64,000 nt of DNA, taken from Paramoeba atlantica. Its lineage: Eukaryota > Discosea. Where the stretch lies: assembly GCA_977017575.1 (NCBI GenBank), contig CDRNVI010000177.1, positions 310,001 through 374,000 on the forward strand, given 5' to 3'. The position numbers and the translations under genes are program-made. This document shows, in pieces, positions 36,405-48,689 of the stretch. Position 1 is the first letter of the stretch, and the number at the start of each line of letters is the position of its first letter. The notes beneath the pieces were generated by a model, which ran no database searches, had not been told where the DNA came from, and saw only the letters and a list, made by a program, of their open reading frames with translations.

Positions 36405-37260
36405 TTTCTTTCCAAAGGTTTTTTCTCTTCTTTTTCTTTTTTTTCTTTTCAAAGGTTTTTTCTCTCTTCTTTTTTCTCTCTCTTTTTCTCTTCTCTTTTT
36501 TTTTTGTTTTTTTTTGAACTCAGTCTGAACTGAACTGCTCTGTTGCTCAAAGGTTTTTCTCTCTTTCTCTCTCTCTCTTTTTCCTTTCTTTTTCTTTTTT
36601 TTTTCCTTTTTCTTTTTCCTTTTTCTTTTTCCTTTTCTTTTCCTTTTTCTTTTTTAACCTGATGTGGGGGGGCTACCTTCTTTTGCTCTTTGAAATGTTT
36701 TTCTTTTTCTCTCTTTTTCTCTCTTCTCTTTTTTCTTTCTCTTTTTAAACTTGGTCTGAGTTGAACCACTTCTTGTCAATTTGCTCTTTCAAAGGTTTTT
36801 TCTCTCTTTTTTTTTTCTTTTTCTTTTCACTACGCCCAAAATGCCCAAAAAATTTTCGAAATGGTCCTTGGCGTCGTTTGACCCCAATTGATCTGGAGGA
36901 AAACACGACTCGAAATTCCGACCAACAATTTTGGTGATGTGTTTTTTTTTTTTCAAGGTTGTGTTTTCCTCCAGATCAAAAAGAGTGCCCAAACAATTGG
37001 GGTCAAACGACGCCAAGGACCATTTCGAAAATCTTTTGGGCATTTTGGGCGTAGTGTTTCTTTTCTTTTCTTTTCTTTTCTTTCTTTTCTTTTCTTTCTT
37101 TTTTTAAAACCTAATTATGTCAAACTACCTTCTTGTCAATTTACTCTTTCAAAAGTTTTTTCTTTTCTTTTTTTCTTTTTTTTTCTTTTCTTTTTTTCTT
37201 TTTTTTCTTTTCTTTTCTTTTTTCTTTTTTTTCTTCTTTTCTTCTTCTATTTTTCTTTGG
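36405..37260 (+). repeat. Degenerate repeats ending TTTCAAAGGTTTTTTCTC
   Basis: The string (t)tcaaaggttttttctc, with variants, recurs near 36411, 36448, 36548, 36690, 36789 and 37146. In the longer units it is preceded by aac(c/t)t...tgaac and cttcttgtcaattt(g/a)ctc, and is followed by a T/C tract. The units look like a tandem family expanded by pyrimidine runs. The second CACTA MITE is inserted among them. Confidence 0.5.
36838..37056. mobile_element. CACTA-type foldback MITE, second family
   Basis: The ends are CACTACGCCC and GGGCGTAGTG. Terminal inverted repeats of about 63 bases have one mismatch. A second, inner inverted repeat (gatctggaggaaaacac and its complement) follows with a short spacer. 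The element is 219 bp and non-coding. Flanks are TTT on each side (36835-36837 and 37057-37059), consistent with a 3-bp duplication, although the T-rich context makes this weak. Apart from CACTA the sequence differs from the MITE at 2220. Confidence 0.75.
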
Positions 37261-38878
37261 ATGGGTCAACCCTGTTGGATAATATGGATAACTGTGGGGG
37301 TGGTTAAATATTGGAGGGGGTGGGGTTGTGTTGACAAGGTAGGGATGGAATAAAATAGGAGAGGGGCAAGGTCTATTTTGGTTTTTGGGGGGGGGGGTGG
37401 TAAATTTGCAATGGATATATTGAAAAAAAACTAAAAAGGCTTTAATATTTGTTCACAGAAACAAATGTTGCAGCCTCTTTGGAACATTTTTCAAAGGAGT
37501 GATGAGTTATGTGGAAATATACAGATTACATATAACCACACAATACACACAGCTGCTTTGTTCTCTCTTTTGTGTTGCCAGATGAAACTTTTTTTTTCCT
37601 CTTCTTTTTTTTTTTTCCTTTTTCTTTTTTTCATCTTTTTTGTTCCTTCTTTTTTGTTCCTTTCTTTTTCTTAAAATGATGGACCCACCCTCAATTTGAT
37701 GTTGTTGTGGGTTTGAATGTGGATAAAAGAGTGTTTCTCTACTACCCCCCCCTTTGGCCCCACCACAAAAACAAATTTCACAAAGCTCACTTGTTATGTT
37801 GAATAAATAAAAAAGTGTTTTGTTCTCTTTTTCAAATTAAATTCTTGATTTCATTCTCAATTTTTTTATTTATTTTTCGGAGTGTGTGGTGTGTGCGGTG
37901 TGGGGGTTTGTGATTTCCTTTGAACTTTTTGTGGAAATTCTTTTTTGATCCAAAGAGAAAGGAAAAGGGAAAAACAAACTCATGAATTGAGAGGTGAAAA
38001 AACAAAAAGGGTTGTTCAAAAGAAAGAACAAAGAAGAATAAAATAAGACTTTTTGGGGGAAAAAATGAGTAAGTAAAGAAATGACGTGGCATTATTTGAT
38101 TGGTCCACTTTTTTGGAACTCCAAAATTAGCTTTTCTGGGTCAAAAAAGCTGCTCTTTCTTCTCAGAGGGGTTACATACCTCATAGATGCTCTCTCCTAT
38201 TGTAGGTTCTGCCCAAACATAGTGCTATTCAATCGTGACTTTTTGTAATGTCTATATTAAGAAAAGAGAGTAAAAACAGATTTGAATTGAGTTTAAAAAG
38301 TCAATCTCAGTTTTGTTTGGATCTCTTTTCATTGAAAAATATCTCGGACATTTTTGTGACATTTTTTGCTTGGAGTTTTTGTAACTTCAGACAATAAAAT
38401 TTCAAAAAAATGTGGGAGTTATTTTTTATTTTGTCTGTTTCAAATTTTGAAACAAAACAAAATTGAATTTGTGGAAGGTGATTTTTTTGTTGATTCAAAA
38501 GACAGAAAAAACAACCAACTTCAATTTCTGAATAAGAAAATTATTTTTCTTCTTTTCTTTTTTTCTTTTCCTTTTCTGGAATTAAAAAAAAAATAAAAAG
38601 AATAATCTTTTTCTTTCAGTTTATTTCTCTCTCTTTTGAAAACTTGGAAACAGAATACATTTGTTTTCAAACTATTTCATGAAGAGGTTCAATGAGAAAT
38701 TGCAAAGAGGATTTCTTTGTTGGAAAATTGAATTCTAACGAAAAACAAAAAACTTATTTTTTTGATAACAAAAAATTGATGAAATACTTTGAATTCTTTT
38801 CGAAGATGTTTTTTTCTTTTTTCCCAATTTGGGGGGGAGAAGAAAAAAATAGTCTTTTTTTTTTGGAAAAAAAATAGT
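37261..38878. other. Spacer upstream of 18S, including second direct repeat
   Basis: The right copy of the direct repeat is at 37429-37490. The rest is AT-rich with T runs and no supported gene. The last several hundred bases before 38879 presumably hold the Pol I promoter and external transcribed spacer; no motif is identifiable by eye. Confidence 0.4.
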
Positions 38879-40160
38879 TATCTGGTTGATCCTGCCAGTA
38901 GTCATATGCTTGTCTTAAAGACTAAGCCATGCATGTCTAAGTATAAACACTTGTACTGTGAAACTGCGAATGGCTCATTAAATCAGTTATAATTTATTTG
39001 ATGGTCCTTTTTTTTACTACTTGGATAACCGTGGTAAATCTAGAGCTACTACATGCATAAAATCCTAACTCCTTTGAGAGAAGGGATGTATTTATTAGAT
39101 ACAAAAACCAATGCAGTTCTTCGGAGCTGGTTAACATTATGGTGAATCATGATAACTTTACGAATCGTATGGTCTTTTGTGCCGACGATAGTTCATTCAA
39201 ATTTCTGCCCTATCAACTTTCGATGGTAGTATAGAGGACTACCATGGTGGTAACGGGTAACGGAGAATCAGGGTTTGATTCCGGAGAAGGAGCCTGAGAA
39301 ACGGCTACTACTTTCAAGGAAGGCAGCAGGCGCGCAAATTACCCAATCCCGACACGGGGAGGTAGTGACAAAAAATAACAATACCGATTCATTATTTTGA
39401 TTTGGTAATTGGAATGAGTACAATCTAAACCCCTTAACGAGTAACAATTGGAGGGCAAGTCTGGTGCCAGCAGCCGCGGTAATTCCAGCTCCAATAGCAT
39501 ATATTAAAGTTGTTGCAGTTAAAAAGCTCGTAGTTGGATTTAAGAGTTTTATAATTTAATCCATATGGTTTTTCATATGTGTTTTATTAAATTATATTCT
39601 CTAGATATTTTATTAGATATTCATTATTGCACTTAATTGGGTGATAATTTGATTTTCTTTTGGGAGAATCAGTGTTTATTGGACCTTTATTAGTAAGATT
39701 GTGGATATAAATTCTTCGGAGTTTGTGTTCTGCTTATTAATAAAACTAATAAATAGAATTCTAATTCATTTACTTTGAGTAAATTAGAGTGTTCAAAGCA
39801 AGCAAAATAATAAAAATGTTGCAATGAATACTATTAGCATGGGATAATGGAACAAGACATTGGGTCTATTTTATTGGTTTTTTAGAACTAATGTAATGAT
39901 TAAAAGGGATAGTTGGGGGCATTAGTATTTAATTGTCAGAGGTGAAATTCTTGGATTTATGAAAGACTAACTTCTGCGAAAGCATTTGTCAAAGATGTTT
40001 TCATTAATCAAGAACGAAAGTTAGGGGATCGAAGACGATCAGATACCGTCGTAGTCTTAACCATAAACGATGCCGACCAGGGGTTGGAAGACGTTTTATT
40101 TTGAATAAAGATGACTCTCCCAGTACCTTTTTACGAGAAATCAGTAAGTTTTTGGGTTCT

Positions 40161-40229
<69 letters not shown>

Positions 40230-40988
40230 GCGGCTTAATTTGACTCAACACGGGAAAACTTACCAGGTCCAGACACAGTTAGGATTGACAGATTGAGAGC
40301 TCTTTCTTGATTCTGTGGGTGGTGGTGCATGGCCGTTCTTAGTTGGTGGAGTGATTTGTCTGGTTAATTCCGATAACGAACGAGACCTCAGCCTACTAAT
40401 TAGTTGTATTAATAATAACATTTATGAGGGTTTTTAATTAAATGTGGATTTTGTTAACGCTTAATTTCTTTTTATTAAGAAAACTCGTTTTTATTGATAT
40501 TAAAAAAGATTTATTCTTTTAAACTTCTTAGAGGGACACTTGGTGTTTAACCAAGGGAAGTTTGAGGCAATAACAGGTCTGTGATGCCCTTTAGATGTTC
40601 TGGGCTGCACGCGCACTACACTGATACAATCAACAAGTACAAAAGGCCTTGGCTGAAAAGTCACGCTAATCTTTTACGAGGTTGGCATTTTGGGTAAACT
40701 TTTGAAATTGTATCGTGCTGGGGATCGATACTTGCAATTATTTATCGTGAACGAGGAATTCCTAGTAAGCACAAGTCAACAGCTTGTGCTGATTACGTCC
40801 CTGCCCTTTGTACACACTGCCTGTCGCTGCTACTGATGGTTGGTCCGGTGAAATCTTAGGATTAGAAGCAGTTACTTATTGATTTCGGTTAATAAGTTTG
40901 TTTTTGAGAATTTGAGTAAACCTTGCCAACTAAAAGAAGCAAAAGTCGTAACAAGGTATCCGTAGGTGAACCTGCGGATGGATCATTA
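38879..40988 (+). rRNA. 18S ribosomal RNA
   Basis: Starts TATCTGGTTGATCCTGCCAG and ends GGTGAACCTGCGGATGGATC followed by ATTA. Universal blocks are present, including GCCAGCAGCCGCGGTAATTC near 39466 and the AAACTTAAAGGAATTGACGG region near 40185. Length is about 2110 bases, longer than the usual 1800, because AT-rich expansions lie at about 39541-39800 (V4) and 40395-40540. No intron is evident. Ends are placed by homology. Confidence 0.97.
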
Positions 40989-41193
40989 ATATTATTACTT
41001 TATTAATCTTCTTTTCTTTTCAATAACTCTTATTTTGAAAAAGTGAAAATGTGTTTAACTTTTTAAAATGTATTTTAACATTTTTTATTGTTATTTAAAC
41101 TTTTTTTTGATATTTTAATTGTATCAAAAAATGTTCAAAATTCATTCATTTGATAAAAATTAAAATGAAAATAAAACAAACAAAAATAAAAAC
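40989..41193 (+). other. Internal transcribed spacer 1
   Basis: About 205 bases of very AT-rich sequence between 18S and 5.8S. Confidence 0.85.
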
Positions 41194-41352
41194 AACTTTT
41201 AACAATGGATATCTTGGTTCTCGTAACGATGAAGAACGCAGCAAAATGCGATACGTAATGTGAATTGCAGAACTCAGTGAATCATCGAATCTTTGAACGC
41301 ATATTGCACTTTTAGGTTTTATCCTAAGAGTATATTTATTTGAGTGTCATTT
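41194..41352 (+). rRNA. 5.8S ribosomal RNA
   Basis: Begins AACTTTTAACAATGGATATC and contains CGATGAAGAACGCAGC and GAATCATCGAATCTTTGAAC. It ends TTTGAGTGTCATTT, a form common in fungi. Boundaries are by similarity and may be off by a few bases. Confidence 0.95.
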
Positions 41353-41663
41353 TATTCTTTATCTTTTTTTAAAATTTATTTTTTACAAAAAAGAGATTCT
41401 ATTGAGAAACTATTTTCTTTTTATTGAAAATGAAATACTTTCTTAAAAATAATACCAAATCTTGAAAAAGTAAAAAGATACTAAAAAAAGAAAAAAATTA
41501 ATCGAATTTTAAATTCAATTCTATTTTTTTTTTGAAAAAATAGTAAAAAATAATAAATATCTTTATTTATTATTTTTCTTTTTTTCAAAATTGAATGTAA
41601 TTTTATTTCAAATTCAATTTTTTTAATTCTCTTTTTAGTTTATTCTTTCTTTTTTGATTGATG
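41353..41663 (+). other. Internal transcribed spacer 2
   Basis: About 310 bases, extremely AT-rich, with several long A or T runs that can pair with one another. Confidence 0.85.
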
Positions 41664-42858
41664 ACCTCAAATTAAATAAGATTACCCGCTGAATTTAAGC
41701 ATATTAATAAGTGGAGGAAAAGAAACTAACTAGGATTCCCTTAGTAACGGCGAGTGAACCGGGATCAGCGCAAATTTGAAATCTGAGAGATTTAATTATT
41801 CTCTCCGAATTGTAATTTTGGGAAGCAATATTTTACGGACATTTGCAGAAATTAAAGTGGCTTGGAATAGCCCACCATAGAGGGTGACAGTCCCGTTTAA
41901 TCTAATTTCTTTAAGCTTTTAATGTCATTTACGTATTATTGTTTCTTAGAGTCGGGTTGTTTGAGATTGCAGCCTAAAATGCGTGGTAAATCTCACGTAA
42001 CGCTAAATATGGACGAGAAACCGATAGCGAACAAGTAGTGTGAACGAAAGAAGAAAAGAACTTTGAAAAGAGAGTGAAAAGTACTTGAAATTGTTAAAAG
42101 GGAACCGTTTAAAACCAGTCTATAATTTTATATTTAATTATAAAAGTATTTAGTGATTTGTTCCATTTTGATTATTAAGATGATGGATTATGTTTACTAT
42201 TAATCTTTTTATGATTGAAGTCATGGTTTGGATTCAAGATAATAAAAAATGTACTCAAATCTGCTAAATAGGTTAATATTAATTAATAAGAAATGTTTGA
42301 AATGCATTCTGTGAGAGGTGTTAAAAGAATTTAAACTTTTAATCAATATCACTTTGGAATTGTCTCAAACTTAATTGATTAAGGTAATAATTTTTGATAA
42401 ATTTGGATTATGTTTTTAGTAATTTTATTTGGGTATTTAAAAGGAAACCTTCTAAATATTTAATAAAGTTATTAATTGAATGTGAAAAGGGTTTATCAAA
42501 GGATATTAACAAAATGGTTTTAACCGACCCGTCTTGAAACACGGACCAAGGAGTCTAACAAATATGCGAGTATGAAAGTGTTTTAAAACTTTTGGATGCA
42601 AAATGAAAGTAAAGAATGGATCCTTTGTGGTCTATTTTAAGTGGGAAAATGTTGAGTTTTAACGACTTTGCATTTAGCACCATTGACCGATCTGAATAAA
42701 TTTATTTTGAAAGATTTGAGTAAGAGCATATATGTTGGGACCCGAAAGATGGTGAACTATGGGTGAGTAGAGTGAAGTCAGGGGAAACTCTGATGGAAGC
42801 TCGAAGCGATGCTGACGTGCAAATCGCTCGTCAAACTTGCCTATAGGGGCGAAAGACT

Positions 42859-42908
<50 letters not shown>

Positions 42909-44260
42909 AGGAGTTAAATATTAAACGAATAGACAGTTATGTCTGGTAAAGCGAATGATTAGAGGTCCTGGGGAAGAAACTTCCTCAACCTATTCTCAAA
43001 CTTTAAATAGGTATGAAATTAAAGTTGCTTAAACATATTTTTTTATTGAACTTTTTTTTTGAATGGCTAACTCCTAGTGGGCCATTCCTGGTAAGCAGGA
43101 CTGGCGATGTGGGATGAACCGAACGTTGAGTTAAAGTGTCAGAATATACACTCATATAGATACCAAAAAAGGTGTTGGTTGATATAGACAGAAGGACGGT
43201 GGCCATGGAAGTCGGAATCCGCTAAGGAGTGTGTAACAACTCACCTTCCGAATCAACTAGCCCTGAAAATGGATGACGCTTAAGTATATTACTTATACTC
43301 AACCTTCTTACTAAATTATTTCAATTTTTATGGTAAGAAGAGTAGGAGGGCGTGAAGTTTATTACGAAGCCTATGAGCGTGAGCTTGGGTGAAATAAACT
43401 TTAGTGCAGATCTTGGTTGTAGTAGCAAATATTCAAGTGAGATCCTTGAAGGCCGAAGCAGAGAAAGGTTCCGTATGAACAGTATTTGGATACGGGTTAG
43501 TCGATCCTAAGAGATAGGTTAATTCTGTTTTAAAGTGGGTCATTTTTGATTTAATTTAATTTCGGTTAAAATTATTTTAAAACCCCAATTCTATCGAAAG
43601 GGAAATAGGTTAATATTCCTATACTAAGATGAGGATATTTTTATGGTAACGTTAACTGAACTTCGATATGCATCAGTAAGAACCCTGGAAAGAGTTCTCT
43701 TTTCTTTTTAATAGATTTGTCAAAAAAGCTGAAAAATGCTCAATGACCTGGGAATTAGATTATCTAGAGAACAGGTTAAAAATCTAATAAAGCATTTTAA
43801 TTTTTTAAAATGTCCGGTGCGTTCTTAAAGATCCTTGAAACTCGAAGGGAAAGAATCATTTTCTCACTTAGTTGTACTCATAACCGCCGCAGGTCTCTAA
43901 GGTGAAAAGCCTCTGGTTATATTAGAATAATGCAGGTAAGGGAAGTCGGCAAAATAGATCTGTAACTTCAGGATAAAGATTGGCTCTTAGGGTTGAGTTA
44001 GTGAGCTTGTAAATTAAGTTTTTACGAGGATTTAAAAGCTACGGTCGACTGTTTGATTAGGGTAACCGAAAAAATGGTTGACTGTGGAGTTTTTATTTTT
44101 GTTTAAATAAGGTTTATAAGACCTCTTTTTAATTTGGAGGGCAACCTTTAGGCTTTAAAGACTCTTATTAACACTTAACAACTAACTAAGAACTGATACG
44201 GTCAAGGGGAATCCGACTGTTTAATTAAAACAAAGCATTGTGATGGCTGGAAAACAGTGT

Positions 44261-44299
<39 letters not shown>

Positions 44300-44315
44300 A
44301 GTGAAGAAATTCGAC

Positions 44316-44416
<101 letters not shown>

Positions 44417-44474
44417 ACTGTCCCTATCTGCTATCTAGCGAAACAACAGCCAAGGGAACGGGCTTGGCAGAATC

Positions 44475-44512
<38 letters not shown>

Positions 44513-44946
44513 TGAGATTGTGAAATGTCTTCAGGGGTGTAGAATAAGTGGGAGAGCGTTAAACCTCGATCTTGAAATACCACTACCCTGGACGATATTT
44601 TACTCATTTAATTGTAAAGAACCTGATAACGAAACTTATCAACCTTTCTAAAATTCAAGGGGATTTTATAAATGTAAAAAACTTTTATGTTTCCTTGTTG
44701 AAATGTACGAGTTTCTTACCTCTTTATCCCTGATCTTGTGTTTAAAGACATTCTCAGGTGGGGAGTTTGGCTGGGGCGGCACATCTGTGAAATAATAGCG
44801 CAGGTGTCCTAAGATGAGCTCAAAGAGAACAGAAATCTCTTGTAGACGAAAAGGCGAAAAGCTCATTTGATTTTGATTTTCAGTACGAATACAAACTGTG
44901 AAAGCATGGCCTATCGATCCTTTAGTTTTTTTGGAGATTTCAATCT

Positions 44947-44989
<43 letters not shown>

Positions 44990-45312
44990 AGCCAAGCGCT
45001 CGAAGATTTAAAAAAAATAAAAATAAAAAGAAAGAAAATATATATATTAAATAAAATGAAAAAGTAAAAGAAAAAAAGAAATCTTTATTCTAAATCAACC
45101 AAAGGATTACAAAAACAAGAATAAAGATAAAAAATCATCTCTTTCATTCTTCTCTATTCTCCATCTTCTCCATTTTCTTCATCTTCTCTATTTTCTTCAT
45201 TCTCTTCTTCATTCTCTTCTTCATTCTTTTCTTCATTCTCTTCTTTATTCTCTTTTTCATTCTCTTTTTCATTCTCTCCTTCATTTTCTTCTTCTTTATT
45301 TTCTTTATTTTT

Positions 45313-48211
45313 TCAATTCTTTTTCTTTAACAACAATTCTTTTTCTTCTTCTTCTACTGTTATAATTCTTTCAAAATAATCTTCCAACTTTCTTTGCTTT
45401 GCTTTAATTTCTAATTTTCCTTCTGATCCTTTAAAACGATTCACTTTAAGAAGAGAGAATTTTTTGTTTTTCAACTCTTTCATATGTCTTTGATGAGTTG
45501 TTCTTGTAACAAAACATTGAACTGAAGATAATGTCCATTGATGAGTCAATCGTAAATGAATTCCAAGAATTACTTTCTGTCGATAACATATACTTTTATA
45601 AGTATTTTGGAAATTTTCTTGAGGATTACACTCTAAACAATAAGGAAGATTTTGTATAACTAATGTTTCAATAGAGGTTGAAGGAAGTAGAGATGAAGAA
45701 GAAGAAGATGAAGTTGATGAAGTTTTAGAAGATTGAGAAGATAAAGAAAGTGAAGAAGATAAAGAAGGAAGAGAAACAAAAGAATCAGATGAAGAAGATA
45801 AAAGAGAGGAAAGCAAAGGAGAACTTCCAATCAAACCAAGATTAACATTAGATACAGGAGAAGAAGAAGAAAAAAGAGGAGGAGAAGAAGAAAAAGAAAG
45901 AGAAAGAGAAAGAGAAGGAGAAGAAGAAAGAGAAGGAGAAGAAAGAGGAGAGGAAGGAGAAAGAGGAGAAGGAGAAGAAGAAAGAGGAGGAGGAGAAGAA
46001 AGAGAATGAGAAGAAAGAAGAGAATGAGAAGAAGGAAGAGAATGAGAAGAAGGAAGAGAATGAGAAGAAGGAAGACAAGAAGAAGGAAGAACAAGAGGAG
46101 AAAGAGAAAGAGGAGAAGAAGGAGAAAAAGAAAGAGGAGAAAAAGAAGAAGAAGAAGAAAGAGAAAGAGAAAAAGAAGAAGGAGAAGGAGGAGGAGGAGG
46201 AGGAAGAGGAGGAGGAAAAGGAGGAGGAGGAAGAGGAGGAAAAGAAGAAGAAGAAGAAGAAGAAGAAGAAGAAGAAGAGAAAGAAGGAGAAAGATAAAGA
46301 GAAAGAGAAGAAGGAGATGAGAAAGAAGATGAAGAATAAGAAAAAGAAGAAGAACAAGATAAAGAAGAAGAAATAGAAGAAGGAATATGAGGTAAGAAAA
46401 AAGGAATAGAAGAGATAAGGTTTTGTTCACAAAGAGGAGTTTCTGGAACATAACTTCCAAAAGAAAATTGAGTTGGAGAATAAAATCCTCCTAAATTTTT
46501 ATCTACTTCTTCTTGAAATGTTTCTGGATTTTCATTTACTTCTTCTTTTCCTTTCTTTTCTTGTTCTTGTTCTTGTTCTTGTTTTTCTTTTTTTAAAAAA
46601 AATTCTTTTAATAAAAAATAAATAGAAAAAATGAAAATGAAAAAACCTTGTAAAAGATTTTCACCATGTTTAAATTGCTATTTGTTTTTAAAGTTAAAAA
46701 AGAAAAGAAAAAGAAAAAAAAAGAAAAGAAAAACCAATTGTCCTTTTTTAAGACATTGCAGAAAAAAGAAATTCTTTGTTTTACTTTGTTCATTTTTTAT
46801 AAGAACAAAATTACGCAATAAAGAATCCTTTGATACATCAAATTGATTTCCTATTTTTTTTTTATTAATTTTAATAATTTATTTTTATTCAATAATAATA
46901 AAAAAATAACCTTCTTTTTCAAACAATGTTAATAAAGAAGTACTATCTTCATACTGAAGATACAAGAAAGAAGAAGATTTTTTAACATTGTTTTTTTTTG
47001 GAGTAAAGCGTAAATTCTCGTAAATCATTGGTTTTTGATGAATCCATGAAAGAGATCTAAATCAAAAAAATAAAAAGAAAGAAAAATTAAAAAAAAATCT
47101 TAAAAAAAAATTTTTTACTTATTATAAATCTCTTTGAAATCATCAATTGTTTTAATTGAAGATTGATGAAAATACTTCAAACAAAGGTTATATGAATCTC
47201 GATTTCGTTTTGGTAAAATCATTAAAAGTTTCAATTCAAGTAATAAGTCAATATAAGTAATTGCCTATTTTTTATTTTTACTAAAAAAAAATATTCTTTT
47301 TAACATTAAAAAAAAAAAAACCTTTTCAATTGAAACATAAGTAAAAAAAATATTGTAACAATAATTTGTTTCAGGTAATCCTGAATTATTCTTAAAAAAA
47401 AATAGTTTAAAGTTTGAAAAAAGAAAAAAAAAAAGAAGAGGAAAAGGAAAAAGAAAAAAAGGAAAAAGAAAAAAAGAAAAAAGAAGAAAGAAAGGAGAAA
47501 GACAAGAAGAAAAAAGAAAAAAACAAAAAGAAGAAAAAAAAAGAGGAAAAGAAGAATAAAAGAAAACAAAAGAAAGAAAAATTGTAAACCACCAAACATT
47601 TAGAATCTAAACCTTTTTGATGAAAAGTTCGATAATAATATTGTTCTATTTGTTGAGCTTCACTAGCTGTTAAGTTTTCAAATAATACAATTGTATTAAA
47701 TTGAAATAAGCATCTTAAATCACTTCCCAATACATTTATATTTAATGCTTTGGTTATATTATTTCCTTTTGGATGAGTTGTTCTATTCTTAATGTAAAAA
47801 AATAAACAAATAAAAAAAGAAAAATTTAAAAAAAATTAACCTATGAATAAAACAATTCTGAAATAAAGGATGAACCTTCCATTTTTCCAAGAAATTACTT
47901 TGAATAGTTTCATGGAACCAAGAAGAACAAAATACATTTTTCTATTTTGTATCAAAAAAAAAAGTTATATTTTTTAATATTCAAATAAACAAAAATAATT
48001 AAAATGTTAAAAAAAAAATAATAAAAAAACAAACTTGATTTGCTCCAATATAACCATATATATTTTTTCTAAGAAGTTCTTCAAACTGAAGAAACTTATT
48101 TTCAAAGGGAATTTTAACTTTTCCAAGGTTTAATTCATTTAAAATTTTTAGAATGTTTGTTTCCTTTTCTTTCATCATATGATACTTTTTAGATAATTGT
48201 ACAAATTGCAT
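45313..48211 (-). CDS. Nine-exon gene in the 28S insertion; GIY-YIG-nuclease-like, 750 residues
   Basis: Exons on the minus strand: 48211-48035, 47941-47841, 47782-47590, 47390-47322, 47264-47119, 47056-46911, 46850-46735, 46677-46647, 46586-45313. Introns are 57-199 bases, all GT-AG, and every phase joins to give 2253 nt with no internal stop. Residues 50-55 read NIYGYI(G). Residues 89-157 read CFIHRTTHP, then FNTIVLFENLTASEAQQIEQ and YYYRTF, resembling the second half of a GIY-YIG nuclease with a conserved helix Glu (139) and terminal Asn. Residues 328-350 are Gln/Glu/Lys-rich, about 400-630 Ser/Pro-rich. Residues 684-734 repeat the pattern (CFVTRTTHQ, then KAKQRKLEDYFERI). TAG directly precedes the ATG, so a non-coding upstream exon is possible. 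A role in the element's own mobility is inferred. Confidence 0.7.
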
Positions 48212-48689
48212 CTAAATAAAAAAAAATAAAAAAAAAATAAAAAAAAATTTTTAAAATTAAAAAAAAAATTATAAACATAAAATTAAACCTTTTTTCAAAT
48301 AAAAAATAAAATTAAAATAAATAAAAAATAAAAAAAAAAATTTGAAAAAATTAAAAAAAAAAATTCAATTAAATAACAAAAATGAAAAAATAAAAAATAA
48401 AAAAAAACCTTTGAATTCACTTCTCACCAACAAGAAAATGAAAAAAGACAGCTTAAAAAAAGGGACTCACCTTAAATCACCTTAAAGTGTCACAAAAAAC
48501 CATATTTAGTACAATTTTGTTTTTATTTTAACTTTCTTTTTTAAAAAAAACCAAATAGTTTAATGGAAAAAAATTATTTTTTTTCAAAAAAAAACTGAAA
48601 AGGTTGTGTGTTCAAATTCCAAAAAGTTTTTTTTTTTTTACAAAATATTATTTTTTTATAAATCTTTAGAAATGTATTTATTTAAAATA
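48212..48689. other. AT-rich stretch upstream of the insertion gene
   Basis: Mostly A/T homopolymers. On the minus strand a non-coding first exon may end at ...TGAATTCAAAG|GTTTTT near 48408, and the promoter is expected here. Nothing more can be seen. Confidence 0.3.

Noticed and set aside
46006..46320. Arg/Lys-rich plus-strand frame in the 28S insertion
   Set aside because: It is the complement of the Ser/Pro-rich linker of the nine-exon gene, whose frame is supported by eight consistent splice junctions.
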